Assembly: GCF_019599405.1 (NCBI RefSeq)
Contig: NZ_RKLQ01000001.1
Span: forward strand, 806,001-870,000
DNA length: 64,000 nt
DNA from: Haloarcula salinisoli
GTDB lineage: Archaea; Halobacteriota; Halobacteria; Halobacteriales; Haloarculaceae
Reading direction: 5' to 3'
Positions 25,101 through 34,392 of the stretch are shown in pieces. The notes beneath the pieces are model-generated. The model worked only from the letters and a program-made list of their open reading frames with translations, made no database searches and was not told where the DNA came from. Positions within the stretch are counted from its first letter, which is position 1, and every line of letters starts with the position of its first letter. A program made the position numbers and the translations under genes.

Positions 25101-26279
25101 CTACCCATCGGATATTATCTTGATGACGGCGCCCTCTTCCAGCTCCGTCTCGTCGCTGACGCGCATCTCCTTGCGGGCGTCGACGGCGTGGGTGTAGCCG
25201 TCGCCGATATCGGAGTGGACGGCGTAGGCGAGGTCTTTCGGTGTCGAGCCACGCGAGAGCAGGTGGGCGTCCGGGAGGACGTTGCCCTGGCCGTCGGTCC
25301 ACTTCGTGTCGTTCTGGACCGGGTAGGCGGTGATCTGGTCCAGCAGGTCGTAGACGGCGGTGTCCATGGCCCCCTGGACGCCCGTCCCGCCGAACTCGGT
25401 CATCACCTCGCGAATCTTCTCCAGCCCCTGTTGTTGCTGGTCGCTCACGTCACCGACGATGTCGAAGTCGGTGTCTCCTGGGTCGTACTCGACCACGCCG
25501 GCTTTCGCCGCGTTGCGGAGTGCAAGTTCGCCGTCGGCGGTCGCGGGGACCACGATATCGGCGGCCTCGCGCAGCCGCTCGATGTTCTCTTCGGGCGCGA
25601 TATCTGCCTTGTTGGCCACGACGACGATGGGTTTCGTTCGCTCGCGTATCTCGCGGGCCAGCGCCTCGCGGTCCTCGTCGGTCCAGGCAATGGGGTCCTC
25701 GGGGTAGTCCAGCTCACGCAGCGTCCGGGCCACGTCGAGTTCGCTCGCGCCGACGCCGGCCAGCAGGTCGACCAGCGACTCGTCTAAGGCGAAATCCGGC
25801 GACCGGGACTGTCGTTCGATGGACTCCCAGTTGCGTGAGACGATACTCGCGAGCCAGAGGTCCATCTCTTCCTGGATGAAATCGACGTCCTCGACGGGGT
25901 CGTGTTCACCGACCTCGACGGGTTCGCCCTCGGCGTCCGTGCCGCCGGAGGCGTCGACGACGTTCAGGATGACGTCGGCGTTCGTGAGCTCGTCGAGGAA
26001 CTGGTTGCCCAGCCCGCGACCCTCGTGGGCGCCCGGGACCAGCCCGGCCACGTCGATGAGCTCGACGGGGACGTAGCGCTTCCCGTCGCGGCAGTTGTCG
26101 CCCTCGCAGCGCTGCTCGCGGTCGAGACATGGACAGTCGGTGCGGACGTGGCTCACGCCGCGGTTGGCGTCGATAGTCGTGAAGGGATAGTTGCCGACGT
26201 CCACGTCGGCCATGGTCGCGGCCTTGTAAAGAGTAGACTTCCCGGCGTTCGGTTTGCCGGCCAGCGCGATAGAGAGCAT
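25101..26279 (-). CDS. ychF: YchF/OLA1-type ATPase
   Basis: The 392-residue product is a TRAFAC-class P-loop protein. Walker A is [14 protein letters not shown] at about 6-19, switch II lies in [20 protein letters not shown], and the NKAD base-recognition motif is [10 protein letters not shown]. An archaeal insertion bears a cysteine cluster ([15 protein letters not shown], about 49-63), then a helical region and a C-terminal TGS domain ([32 protein letters not shown]). It is thought to act on ribosomes. Length and order are normal. A 39-base gap separates it from the upstream bactofilin-like gene in the same direction. Confidence 0.92.
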   Translation of the reverse strand: MLSIALAGKPNAGKSTLYKAATMADVDVGNYPFTTIDANRGVSHVRTDCPCLDREQRCEGDNCRDGKRYVPVELIDVAGLVPGAHEGRGLGNQFLDELTNADVILNVVDASGGTDAEGEPVEVGEHDPVEDVDFIQEEMDLWLASIVSRNWESIERQSRSPDFALDESLVDLLAGVGASELDVARTLRELDYPEDPIAWTDEDREALAREIRERTKPIVVVANKADIAPEENIERLREAADIVVPATADGELALRNAAKAGVVEYDPGDTDFDIVGDVSDQQQQGLEKIREVMTEFGGTGVQGAMDTAVYDLLDQITAYPVQNDTKWTDGQGNVLPDAHLLSRGSTPKDLAYAVHSDIGDGYTHAVDARKEMRVSDETELEEGAVIKIISDG

Positions 26280-26318
26280 GCTAGTAGCTACCCCAGTCCG
26301 GGAAAAGGGGGTTTCGGT

Positions 26319-27392
26319 CTACTCCGCAGTGGCCTGTTCTTCGTCGTCGGCCGCCGCGGTCTCGTCGTCCCCTGCGTCACCATCTTCGTCCGCGTCGCCT
26401 GCGACCGTCGCATCGTCGTCTTCTGCCGCGGCGTCGTCAGCGTGGTCCGTCTCCGTAGTGTCAGTGTCAGCCTGTTCCCCGTCCCCAGCCCCGTTGTCTT
26501 CGAGTTCTTCGGCCATCTCGGCCATCGCCGCCGCGTCTTCGTCGGGCCGGTCGAGCACTTCGTCGGTGTGCATCCGCATCTCCCCGCTCGCGCGAATCTT
26601 CCCATCGATTGTGGCGTTCTCGTGAAGCTCGACCGCGTTCGCGGAGATATCGCCCCACACCTTCACACCGGGGCCGATGCGGACGTCGCCGTCGCGGGTC
26701 GTCACGTCGCCCTTTATCTCGCTCCCCTTGCCGAGGACGATGTCCTCACGGGCCCGGAGGCTACCGAAGACGACGTTGTCCCGGCCGACGACCAGGGACT
26801 CCGCGCGGATGTTGCCGTGGAGCCGACAGTCGTCCCCGATGACCGCTGGGGTCGAGACGCGCCAGGCGTCGTCCGAGACGCTCGCGCCGCGGGGAATCAA
26901 CAGTGGTTCGTACTCGTCGTCCTCGCCGAGCATCTCCGAGAGCACCTCCTCGGCGGCTTCGTCCTCGCCGATACGCAGCAGTTGCGAGAGGTACACAAAG
27001 AGGAAGACGATGGTCGGCATCGGGTTGCGGATGACGATCCAGCCGTTGGCCTCGAAGCCGTCCTCGATGTCGACGTCGTCGCCGATGTCGAGGTCACCCG
27101 CGACGCGCAACTCGCCGCCGATGTGGACCCGCTCGCCGATGTAGGCGTCCTCGGCGACGAGGACGTTCTCCGCGACGTCACACCACATGTCGAGCCGACA
27201 GTCGCCGTCGGCCTCGATGTGGCCACCGAAGCGGACGCGTTCGTCCGCGATGACCGACCGGCCGCGAACGCCGAACTCCACCGTGCTCTGGCCGCCGACC
27301 ACCACGTCTCCGTCAGTCACGAGGTCGTGTTCCTCGACAGTCGTCCCGTCGGGAATCGAAAGTTCGGAGAGTAGGTCGGAGCCGAATTGCAC
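26319..27392 (-). CDS. Bactofilin-like polymer-forming beta-helix protein
   Basis: The 357-residue product is built of short hexapeptide-like beta-helix turns (DGDVVVGGQSTVEFGVRGRS; GDLDIGDDVDIEDGFEANGW; GNIRAESLVVGRDNVVFGSL) as in the polymer-forming cytoskeletal family. Two helix blocks (about 15-125 and 195-280) flank a hydrophobic stretch (PMPTIVFLFVYLSQLLRI), an unusual membrane-like insertion. A very acidic tail of about 70 residues, nearly all Asp, Glu, Ala and Thr, ends the protein. I start at the GTG at 27392 (QFGSDLLSELSIP...), because residues coded further upstream are Arg-rich and out of character. A role as a membrane-associated scaffold is inferred. Confidence 0.75.
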   Translation of the reverse strand: MQFGSDLLSELSIPDGTTVEEHDLVTDGDVVVGGQSTVEFGVRGRSVIADERVRFGGHIEADGDCRLDMWCDVAENVLVAEDAYIGERVHIGGELRVAGDLDIGDDVDIEDGFEANGWIVIRNPMPTIVFLFVYLSQLLRIGEDEAAEEVLSEMLGEDDEYEPLLIPRGASVSDDAWRVSTPAVIGDDCRLHGNIRAESLVVGRDNVVFGSLRAREDIVLGKGSEIKGDVTTRDGDVRIGPGVKVWGDISANAVELHENATIDGKIRASGEMRMHTDEVLDRPDEDAAAMAEMAEELEDNGAGDGEQADTDTTETDHADDAAAEDDDATVAGDADEDGDAGDDETAAADDEEQATAE

Positions 27393-27568
27393 AGGTCTAG
27401 AACGCGTTTCGACCGTCTTAAAGCCTGAGGGAGCGCACGACGGACGTCTGACGCCCGTCTGACGGGCGTGTGCGGGCCGGTGCCAACCGGCGCTGATTCC
27501 CCGCCGAATCGCCCCGGAAAATCCCCATCGCGTGTGAACCTGTAGCGAAGCCCTCACGAGCGAGTACG

Positions 27569-27577
27569 CTTTTATCT
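27569..27577 (+). promoter_or_regulatory. TATA box of small conserved gene
   Basis: CTTTTATCT is centred 25 bases before the ATG at 27598, typical of a leaderless haloarchaeal transcript. Confidence 0.6.
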
Positions 27578-27597
27578 GCACATCGCCTATTCCGGGT

Positions 27598-27795
27598 ATG
27601 ACTGTTCTCTCGTTCGACGAGCAGGGCGTCGATGTCGTCTACGACGGGACGGAGTTCAGACTGGAGAAGTCACTCATCGAGGACGCCACCCAGAAGTCCT
27701 ATCCGGACGTGACCGACCACGAAGTCCTCCAGATTGTCGAACCCGACCCGTCGCTGTCCGGCGAACCGCGCCGCATCGCCGAGATAGTGGACTGA
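27598..27795 (+). CDS. Small conserved haloarchaeal protein (DUF5800-like)
   Basis: The 65-residue product (VLSFDEQGVDVVYDGTEFRL at the N-terminus, EPDPSLSGEPRRIAEIVD at the end) matches my recollection of a small protein found across haloarchaea and named DUF5800. Two strands and one helix are likely. There is no cysteine, membrane helix or catalytic motif. The clear TATA box at leaderless distance and strong third-position GC support a real gene. Its stop codon overlaps palindromic element 3. Function is unknown. Confidence 0.75.
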   Translation: MTVLSFDEQGVDVVYDGTEFRLEKSLIEDATQKSYPDVTDHEVLQIVEPDPSLSGEPRRIAEIVD

Positions 27796-27876
27796 TACGG
27801 ATTGTTGTAGTCTCTTACCGGTATCGCCGACACCCGGGTCGGCCGATCACCGGTAAACAGCTACAACAATCCGTAT
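27795..27876 (+). repeat. Stop-codon-linked palindromic element, copy 3 (variant family)
   Basis: The element has perfect 16-bp outer arms (27795-27810 with 27861-27876). The inner stem is built from TTACCGGT/ACCGGTAA (27815-27822 with 27849-27856), ATCG/CGAT and CCGAC/GTCGG. Its layout is the same as the two other copies but the arm sequence differs (ATACGGATTGTTGTAG against ATACTGGTGGCTGTAA). It begins on the last base of the TGA of the small upstream gene. Confidence 0.75.
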
Positions 27877-27885
27877 GAGCGGAAA

Positions 27886-27915
27886 TCCCACGAGGGAACT
27901 TATTTCCTCGTGGGA
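27886..27915. promoter_or_regulatory. Perfect 10-bp inverted repeat upstream of thiolase operon
   Basis: TCCCACGAGG (27886-27895) pairs with CCTCGTGGGA (27906-27915) around GAACTTATTT. A related word (TTTCCTACGGGAAA, about 27957-27970) lies further downstream. Both lie upstream of the TATA-like CATTTAAGTA at about 28000 that probably serves the thiolase gene. It could be an operator or the terminator of the preceding gene. Confidence 0.4.
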
Positions 27916-28030
27916 AAATATAGGTTAATAGTACAATGAGTCGCTGTCTTGCGGTTTTTCCTACGGGAAATCGTGGCAAAAACTCACAGTGGCGGCAAGC
28001 ATTTAAGTACTCAGAACGCACCCCGAGGTA

Positions 28031-29197
28031 ATGACAGACCCACGTATTGCGGGGGCCGGTGTCACACAGTTCGGGAAGCATCCCGAGCGGACCGGCCGGG
28101 ACCTCTTCGCCGAGGCCGGACTCGAAGCGCTCGACCAGTCGGGCGTCGACCCCGACGACGTCGAGGCACTGTACTACGGGAACTTCATGGGCGAACTCGC
28201 CGAGCACCAGGGCCACCAGGGGCCGCTGATGGCCGAGGCAATCGGCGTCGACGCGCCTGCGACGCGGCTGGAGGCAGCCTGTGCCTCCGCCGGGGCCGCG
28301 GTGCGAGAGGCGGTAAAGACGCTGCGGAACGGTGAAGCGGATGTCGTCGTCGTCGGCGGCGCCGAGCGGATGACGAATATCGGCACCGCGGTGGCGACGG
28401 ACGCCTTAGCCATCGCCGCTGACGACCTCTTCGAGGTACGCGCGGGGATGACCTTCCCCGGCGCCTACGCACTGATGGCGCGGGCCTACTTCGAGGAGTA
28501 CGGCGGCTCTCACGAGGACCTCGCCCACGTCGCCGTCAAGAACCACGAGCACGCGCTTGTCAACGAGCACGCCCAGATTCAGAAAGAAATCTCCGTCGAA
28601 GATGCCCTGGAAGCCCCGACAATCGCCGCGCCGCTGGGTCTGTACGACTCCTGTCCCATCACCGACGGCGCCGCCGCAGCGGTGTTGACGACCGACGAGT
28701 ACGCCGAGGAACACGGCCTCGACGCGCCGGTCGCAATCAGCGGGACCGGCCAGGGCGGCGACAACCTCGCACTGCAGGACCGGCCACACCTCGCCCGGAC
28801 TCCCGCGGCGGACAAGGCCGCCCACGAGGCCTACGCCGACGCCGGCATCGAGGCCGACGACGTGGACGTCGCGGAGGTCCACGACTGCTTTACCATCGCC
28901 GAGGTGCTGGCCATCGAGTCGCTCGGCCTGTTCGAATCCGGGGAGGGAATCCACGCCGCGACCGAGGGAACGACGACCCGACACGGCGAGATGCCGGTCA
29001 ACCTCTCGGGCGGGCTGAAGGCCAAGGGCCACCCCGTCGGTGCGACCGGCGTCGCCCAGCTGGCCACCATCGCGTGGGTACTGGACGGCTCGCACCCGCG
29101 GGCTGACGCCGTTCCCGATGGGACGGTCGGCGTCGCCCACAACGCCGGCGGCACGGTCGCGTCTACGACCGTCCACGTCCTGGAGGTGAAAGAATGA
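28031..29197 (+). CDS. Archaeal-type thiolase / acetyl-CoA C-acetyltransferase
   Basis: The 388-residue enzyme belongs to the thiolase superfamily, in the archaeal group found beside DUF35 proteins. The nucleophilic Cys is in RLEAACASAGAAVREAV (Cys84). The second active-site block, VAEVHDCFTIAEVLAIESLG, includes the conserved His-Asp-Cys-Phe. The C-terminal NLSGGLKAKGHPVGATGVAQ carries the His that activates CoA. It condenses or cleaves acyl-CoA, either for the mevalonate pathway or fatty-acid turnover. The next gene overlaps by four bases (ATGA), and such thiolase-DUF35 pairs form a complex with HMG-CoA synthase in other archaea. Confidence 0.92.
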   Translation: MTDPRIAGAGVTQFGKHPERTGRDLFAEAGLEALDQSGVDPDDVEALYYGNFMGELAEHQGHQGPLMAEAIGVDAPATRLEAACASAGAAVREAVKTLRNGEADVVVVGGAERMTNIGTAVATDALAIAADDLFEVRAGMTFPGAYALMARAYFEEYGGSHEDLAHVAVKNHEHALVNEHAQIQKEISVEDALEAPTIAAPLGLYDSCPITDGAAAAVLTTDEYAEEHGLDAPVAISGTGQGGDNLALQDRPHLARTPAADKAAHEAYADAGIEADDVDVAEVHDCFTIAEVLAIESLGLFESGEGIHAATEGTTTRHGEMPVNLSGGLKAKGHPVGATGVAQLATIAWVLDGSHPRADAVPDGTVGVAHNAGGTVASTTVHVLEVKE

Positions 29198-29580
29198 CCG
29201 AAACCCCACGAAACGGCGAGTACGACGACTGGCTCGACAGTATCGAGGACGGCGAGGGCTACTACGTCGAGTGTGACGAGGGTCACGGCTGGCTGCCCCC
29301 GCGGCGGGTCTGTCCCGACTGTGGCTCCCGGGAGCTCCACGACGAACCGCTCCCCGACAGCGGCGAGATAGTCACCCATACCACGATTACCGTCGCCACG
29401 CCGCAGTTCGAGGACGACGCCCCCTACGTCACCGCCATCGCCGACTTCGGGCCCGTTTCGATTACCGGGCTGGTCCGCGGCGTCGACCCCGAGGACGTGT
29501 CCATGGCCGACGTGGTCGGCATCGAGGTCGGCGAGCGCGAGACGACCGGCGAGCGCGCCGTCGTCTTCCGACCGCGGTAG
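29194..29580 (+). CDS. Zn-ribbon/OB-fold DUF35 protein, thiolase partner
   Basis: The 128-residue product has an N-terminal helix (NGEYDDWLDSIEDGEGYYVE) and a rubredoxin-like zinc ribbon (CDEGHGWLPPRRVCPDCGS). In the ribbon the first pair is Cys-x5-type rather than CxxC, while the second CxxC is intact. An OB-fold follows (GEIVTHTTITVATPQFEDDA; FGPVSITGLVRGVD). In archaea such proteins bridge acetoacetyl-CoA thiolase and HMG-CoA synthase and channel the intermediate. It overlaps the thiolase stop, so the two are co-translated. Confidence 0.9.
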   Translation: MTETPRNGEYDDWLDSIEDGEGYYVECDEGHGWLPPRRVCPDCGSRELHDEPLPDSGEIVTHTTITVATPQFEDDAPYVTAIADFGPVSITGLVRGVDPEDVSMADVVGIEVGERETTGERAVVFRPR

Positions 29581-29778
29581 GGTGGCAATTGCGACGAGTT
29601 ACGCACTGACCGAACGGCTGTCGTAGGCCTGGTATGCGTTGCATTCGCTGAAGGGAGCTAACAGCCCCGGCCAGCTATCGGCGCTTTGCTGCCCGTCCAC
29701 GGGCTGGCTCCAGCCGACGAGAAATCAGGGCCACCGCTTTTGGACCTGTCAATTCGTAGTACAAGATGGTGAAATACC

Positions 29779-30045
29779 GTGCCCGAAATCGAAACCCAGT
29801 CCGTCCAGAGCCGCACCGAAGTCGCTACGTACCTTCGAGACCTCGCGACGCAGCTCGATGGCGGGAGCGACGTCCGCCTCGAACTCGGCGGCCAGTCGGT
29901 GACGGTGAACCCGGTCGAACCACTCGTCCTCAAACTGGAGGGGGAGTGGGACCCGACGGGCGAGGCCGGGACCGAGAGCATCGAGTTCGAACTCGTCTGG
30001 GGGCCCGACGCGGATACCGGAGAGACCGGCTCTACGACGCAGTAA
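29779..30045 (+). CDS. Amphi-Trp domain protein
   Basis: The 88-residue product matches the small amphi-Trp domain family: a helix (SRTEVATYLRDLATQLDGGS), then an amphipathic beta region (DVRLELGGQSVTVNPVEPLV) and the closing EGEWDPTGEAGTESIEFELVW with its alternating hydrophobic and Trp residues. The start is a GTG at 29779. Function is unknown. It is convergent with the hydrolase gene. The end at the stop of a Thr-rich tail is unambiguous. Confidence 0.8.
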   Translation: MPEIETQSVQSRTEVATYLRDLATQLDGGSDVRLELGGQSVTVNPVEPLVLKLEGEWDPTGEAGTESIEFELVWGPDADTGETGSTTQ

Positions 30046-30072
30046 TATAGGTTCTCACACACCCCGGCTGTA

Positions 30073-31011
30073 CTATTCGATGTCCACCGTCACAGCCTCG
30101 CCCCGCACCACGTCGACGAACTCCTCGGGGTGTTCGACGTGGGGGAGCAGGAGTGAGTCGCCAAAGACCACGAGCGTCGCGTCGGCTTCGTCGGCGAGCA
30201 CGCGCCCGTCGGCCAGTGGCGTGATGTCGGCGTCCTCGCCCCAGACCAGGGTTATCGGCACGTCGAGGTCGTCGAGCACGTCGCCCAGGTCTTCCTCGGG
30301 GTCGAGGAACCCGGAGATGAACGAGGCCGGCGCGAAGCGGGCGCCGGGCTGGTGGGCGCTGGTCCACTCGTAGTCGACGACTGCGTCGGTGAGCTTCTCC
30401 ATGTCGTAGTAGCCGTGGTCCGCGTGGAAGTGGCGAATCGAGGCCTTCGAGCCGACGAGGTTGTAGATGGCCTGGCCGAGGACCGGCGCCCGGAGGAGCG
30501 ACCGCCGCGGGACCGACCGGCCGCCCATCGAGGTGTCGGTGGGACAGATAAGAATCAGCTCGGCGATATCCACCTCGCGGGCCGCCATCGCCGCGTATGC
30601 GCCCGAAAGCGAGGAGCCCACGACTGTCGCGTCTTCGCTCTCGTCGGCCAGGAAGTCACGAATGAACGCGGTCATGAGCGACGCGGAGTACAGCAGCGGC
30701 GGCCGGTCCGTGTGGCCAAAGCCCGGCAGGTCCGGCGCGACGACGTGGTACTCCTCGGCCAGCGCGTCGAAGACAGCGTGGAACTCGTGGTTCGAGGCGG
30801 CGGCGTTGATGCCGTGTAGCAGGACGAGGTCGGGGTCGTCGGGGTCGCCGGCTTCGGTGTAGGCCACGTCGAACCCCCGCCAGCGGTAGGTCCGCTGGTC
30901 GCCGTGGAGGAACGGTTCGAACTCGTCGGCGCGCGACTGGAGGACACGGTTCGCCACCGCCGCTGTGCCGACCGCACCGACCGCCGCACCGAGCGCGTTG
31001 CGGAGTTTCAT
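30073..31011 (-). CDS. Alpha/beta hydrolase
   Basis: The 312-residue product starts with a hydrophobic segment ([18 protein letters not shown]) that may anchor it to the membrane. An alpha/beta-hydrolase core follows. The oxyanion-hole motif is [16 protein letters not shown], the nucleophile elbow is [15 protein letters not shown] (Ser in the second position of SLSG), the acidic member lies in [11 protein letters not shown], and the catalytic His is in [10 protein letters not shown]. It probably hydrolyses an ester or related bond; the substrate is unknown. The ATG at 31011 is chosen over an upstream frame that adds 52 Pro/Ser-rich residues without family character. Confidence 0.87.
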   Translation of the reverse strand: MKLRNALGAAVGAVGTAAVANRVLQSRADEFEPFLHGDQRTYRWRGFDVAYTEAGDPDDPDLVLLHGINAAASNHEFHAVFDALAEEYHVVAPDLPGFGHTDRPPLLYSASLMTAFIRDFLADESEDATVVGSSLSGAYAAMAAREVDIAELILICPTDTSMGGRSVPRRSLLRAPVLGQAIYNLVGSKASIRHFHADHGYYDMEKLTDAVVDYEWTSAHQPGARFAPASFISGFLDPEEDLGDVLDDLDVPITLVWGEDADITPLADGRVLADEADATLVVFGDSLLLPHVEHPEEFVDVVRGEAVTVDIE

Positions 31012-31138
31012 ACTCGCCTGTAGGAGCGGGAACGTGTTTATACGTGGGGGAGATGTGGATACCTGCGCGGGTTCGAGTCGCTGGACTGCTGTGGCGCTCC
31101 GACACACGCCTGAATTCGACGGCGAGCTGTGACCCCTG

Positions 31139-32821
31139 TTACTCGGTTGACTCGGCGGTCTCGCCATTCGACGCCAGACTGGGCCGGCGCCAGAGATACA
31201 CTGCCCCGACGAGAAGGTTGAGTAGTGGAACCAACGCGGCGACGAGATAGAGCAGGCGATGGCTCGGCCAGTCGGTCACCAACTGTGTCGTTTTCGAGTC
31301 CAAGTAGATGAAAAACGGGATCAGGAGCCAGGTCACGGCCGACGTGAGCCCGGTTACCATCGTGGTAACAAGCAACACGACGGTCAGGGGACCCAGGCCC
31401 GTACCGGTAGCCCCACTCTCAATTAGTATCGTCGCCGTGACGAAGGCGACCACACTCAGTGTAGCGAGAACAGTCGTCGCGAGTATCCACCGCCGCCAGC
31501 CAGTGCCGGGGTCGCAGTCCGTGGACTCATCCTGGTCGGGCTGGGACTGGTCCTCCCGCGTCGTCTGCGTAGTATCACCGGCATCTGTCGACGTTTCACC
31601 GTCAGTATCACCGGCATCTGTCGACGTTTCACCGTCAGTATCACCAGCAGCTGTCTGCGTTTCACCGTCAGTTTGTTCGGCCGTGTCCCCTGAAGCCGGC
31701 TCGATTCCCAGTCTTTTGAGTCGTGTCTCGAACGTGGCATCGGGCCAGAACAACCTATCGAACAGTCTATCGAACAGGCCGATGGAACGACTTGGAAATT
31801 GGATGTTCGTGCCCAGTTGTGGATACACTTCGGCGATAGTCGATGGGTCGAACTGCGATGCGACGAACGCGTCGGCGTCGTATACAATTCGTCTGGCCCG
31901 CCAGGACAGTAGTGGTACTGTAAAAAATAGTGGCAAGACGCCCCAGAACAGCGGGCCCGATATGGTGAACAGCCCGAGGAAAAATGCCGGCCACACGAAG
32001 AACATCAGGACGAGCCCTAGAACTGGCACTGTTACAAGCCAGATGGTTGTAGTCCAGTAGCCGTTGGCTGACCGTTCGTCGACCAGTGCGAGTGCGACTG
32101 CGAGAGTCGTATCGTCGACTCGTTCCAGAAACGACTCGGTGACACCGACCGAGTGATACGCGCCACGACCGCCGACGTTGAGATCGAGTTTGGCCTCCTC
32201 GGCTACGATCACGATCCGACCGGGCGAACGGTCGAACCGTTCGTAACAGCTCTCGATGCGCTCGCGTTCCTCCTCGGTCGGGTCTCGTACCAGACCACTG
32301 TTGAGCGACGGTAGCCGAATGTACAACGTTTGGATTGTGTACACTGTCCACGCGACCGCGCCAGCCATCACGAACCAGGCACCGCTTGCATCCACGACGC
32401 CGAGTCGAATGGTCTCGGCCACGATGGCGAGCGCGAACAGCACCGCAAATACCGTCCGCTGGTGACGACGGCGGAACCGGTCCGGAAGCGTGTACGTGCC
32501 GGGGCGACACGCTTCGGCGACCGGCCCAAAATTGCGTCTGACGATGACCAGGCCGGCGACCGCGACCACCGACGTGACGAGGGCGTTCACCACGACGGCG
32601 ACCACTGTGGACCCGACTGCCGACGCCGCCAGCTGCCCCGGTCCGGCGACGACCGCACCGGCGTACGCGACGACCAAAGTTCCGGAATTGAGCGGGGACT
32701 GGACCAGCCCGATAGCGGTGAACCCAGCGTCGATGCGCTTGAGGACGGCGGCCAGGCCTCGACTCACGAGGAAGAGGCTCCCGAGGAAGACGACAAACCC
32801 GAGTGCTGTCCAGTGAATCAC
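31139..32821 (-). CDS. Membrane protein with degenerate M48 peptidase module (single-module type A)
   Basis: The 560-residue product has about four N-terminal membrane helices, then a soluble segment that follows the M48 (HtpX-like) plan: [20 protein letters not shown], then a strand pair and [20 protein letters not shown]. At the zinc-motif position it reads LALVDER where an active enzyme has HEXXH. Two more helices, an EADRxAA-like position ([12 protein letters not shown]), a Thr/Asp/Glu-rich linker with three 11-residue repeats, and three C-terminal helices complete it. With no metal ligands it cannot be an M48 peptidase in the usual sense. The start is a GTG at 32821. It is divergent from the paralogue at 33071. 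Confidence 0.7.
   Translation of the reverse strand: MIHWTALGFVVFLGSLFLVSRGLAAVLKRIDAGFTAIGLVQSPLNSGTLVVAYAGAVVAGPGQLAASAVGSTVVAVVVNALVTSVVAVAGLVIVRRNFGPVAEACRPGTYTLPDRFRRRHQRTVFAVLFALAIVAETIRLGVVDASGAWFVMAGAVAWTVYTIQTLYIRLPSLNSGLVRDPTEEERERIESCYERFDRSPGRIVIVAEEAKLDLNVGGRGAYHSVGVTESFLERVDDTTLAVALALVDERSANGYWTTTIWLVTVPVLGLVLMFFVWPAFFLGLFTISGPLFWGVLPLFFTVPLLSWRARRIVYDADAFVASQFDPSTIAEVYPQLGTNIQFPSRSIGLFDRLFDRLFWPDATFETRLKRLGIEPASGDTAEQTDGETQTAAGDTDGETSTDAGDTDGETSTDAGDTTQTTREDQSQPDQDESTDCDPGTGWRRWILATTVLATLSVVAFVTATILIESGATGTGLGPLTVVLLVTTMVTGLTSAVTWLLIPFFIYLDSKTTQLVTDWPSHRLLYLVAALVPLLNLLVGAVYLWRRPSLASNGETAESTE
31572..31670 (-). repeat. 33-bp tandem repeats in linker
   Basis: Three units (31572-31604, 31605-31637, 31638-31670) lie in frame; the first two are identical. 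They encode an Asp-Thr-Asp-Gly-Glu-Thr-rich linker in the degenerate M48-like protein. Confidence 0.8.
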
Positions 32822-33034
32822 TGTTTAGTGCAACCATATTAAACTCAAAAAATCACTCGGTAACGGCCAGATAAAACGGCTGGACTGGCGGCAGCGCTCG
32901 CGTTCAGAGCGCTCTGTGGATGGTTGTATTGAACCCTCCGTGCTCGGGCCCCTAGACAGTTTCCTCTCTCAGACCCTAAGCTGTAGAAGACGAATTCACA
33001 GTTGGTGTCGTCTATTTATTCCCGGTCAAGCCGT

Positions 33035-33043
33035 GAATTTATC
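33035..33043 (+). promoter_or_regulatory. GAATTTATC promoter box
   Basis: GAATTTATC is centred 32 bases before the ATG at 33071. The same GAATTT(T)A word sits 37-38 bases before the three two-module paralogues (36555-36564, 38967-38975 and 41287-41296, minus strand). Confidence 0.5.
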
Positions 33044-33070
33044 ACCCCAACGAGAGTCCACTCGACCAGT

Positions 33071-34285
33071 ATGCCCGTCGTCCCGGGATTGGTCGCAGCA
33101 GCGATTCTGATAGTCGGACTGTTCACCTTCGGTCGTCTCGTCGGGTGGTGGCTCGGGCGGTCCGAAGAGATTACGCCGAGACAGAGATCCGTCTTTGACA
33201 TATTAGTAACATTGGTGCTGCTGTTTTTGATGGTCGGCGTCCCAATGTTGTACCGGCTGTTTCCGGTCGGCTACGCACTTTCTCCGTCGAAGTCGTTATT
33301 CGTTGGGTCGTTACTTACTGCCGCCATCTCGACCACTGTCGCTGTCCTCGGTTTCGGTGGGGCACTGCTGGGTCTGCGTCCGTTTCTATCAGACCGAATG
33401 CAGGTCAGGGGTGAGTTGTGGCGGCGAAACCGGATCGTTCTGGGCGCCTGGGTCGGTATAATACCCTTTGCCGCTATGGCGATAGAGTTGGGAGTTATCT
33501 ATGCAGAACGGCAACTCGGCGTGCTCGTCGCGGTGCCGATAGTCGTCTTTGCTGGCTTGTACCTCAGTGGGTTCGTTGCGTTGCCGGCGCACTGTCCGGT
33601 TATTCGGTTCGGCATTCGGCGGCCGACGGCGGAGGAACGTGACCGAATCGAGGCCATCTACGAGCGATTGGATATTCCACTCCCGAACAGTATCGAAATC
33701 ACCGTCGACGACGATAACGAACGACTGGTCGTGGTAGACAACGACGACGAGCGTGTCCTCGCACTCAGTGATTCACTGTTGCCTGCTGTCGACGACGATA
33801 CCCTGGCGGTCGCTATCGCCCACTCCGAGGGGCGAGCGAGACACGATACGAGTTTCTTCGAGAAGCTCTGGATGGGTAACTTGGTCCTGGCTACCGTTCT
33901 CTACGTCTGGGCCTTCTCCATGCAGTTGTTCTATAACGACCTGTCGACAGAACTTGTTCAAGGAGCGGTGGTTTTGCTATTGCTAATTGTATTCGTCAAT
34001 GTGTTACTATCTTCCTGGAACCGGACTCGGATTTACCTGGCTGACGAATACACCATCGAACACACCGTTCGGTCGTGTGTCACGGCTGTCTACCGCAACT
34101 CCGACGAACGGCTCGGCTGCATCCAGCGACGGCGCTCAGTCGGAAACGACTTGATCAACAGCGTATTGAATAAGTTGGTTCCGGAGCCACAGATGAAACA
34201 TCGGCTCGAACATATCGGACTCGAAGAGGCGAGCAACCCGCCACACTCGGACCAGCAGGGTGGGGACCCGGATAGCATAGCATAG
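33071..34285 (+). CDS. Membrane protein with degenerate M48 peptidase module (single-module type B)
   Basis: The 404-residue product has four or five N-terminal helices (VVPGLVAAAILIVGLFTFGR and later), then the M48-like segment: FGIRRPTAEERDRIEAIYER, a strand pair, and ALSDSLLPAVDDDTLAVAIA followed by HSEGR where HEXXH should be, so only the first His survives. Two further helices, a position equivalent to the EXXXAD motif (YLADEYTIEH), and the terminal MKHRLEHIGL, which parallels the 'HPPxxxRIxxL' end of M48 enzymes, follow. It is closely paralogous to the gene at 42002. I use the ATG at 33071 because the other paralogue begins identically (VVPGLV) and a TATA box fits. Confidence 0.72.
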   Translation: MPVVPGLVAAAILIVGLFTFGRLVGWWLGRSEEITPRQRSVFDILVTLVLLFLMVGVPMLYRLFPVGYALSPSKSLFVGSLLTAAISTTVAVLGFGGALLGLRPFLSDRMQVRGELWRRNRIVLGAWVGIIPFAAMAIELGVIYAERQLGVLVAVPIVVFAGLYLSGFVALPAHCPVIRFGIRRPTAEERDRIEAIYERLDIPLPNSIEITVDDDNERLVVVDNDDERVLALSDSLLPAVDDDTLAVAIAHSEGRARHDTSFFEKLWMGNLVLATVLYVWAFSMQLFYNDLSTELVQGAVVLLLLIVFVNVLLSSWNRTRIYLADEYTIEHTVRSCVTAVYRNSDERLGCIQRRRSVGNDLINSVLNKLVPEPQMKHRLEHIGLEEASNPPHSDQQGGDPDSIA

Positions 34286-34322
34286 AGCTACCCGATAGAG
34301 ATAGTACTCTGCCTGGTAGACC

Positions 34323-34392
34323 CCGACGAACTTGGCGCATCGCTCGATCCGCTCCCCGGAAGCTGGGTAGCGATATCCGCAGCTACTGAGGA
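34323..34392. repeat. Duplicated 3' flank, copy 1
   Basis: This non-coding stretch and the adjoining coding sequence are nearly identical to 36728-36798 and what follows. The word CGCATCGCTCGATCCGCT and the run GAAGCTGGGTAGCGATATCC are shared. It marks a segmental duplication of about 2.4 kb. Confidence 0.8.
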
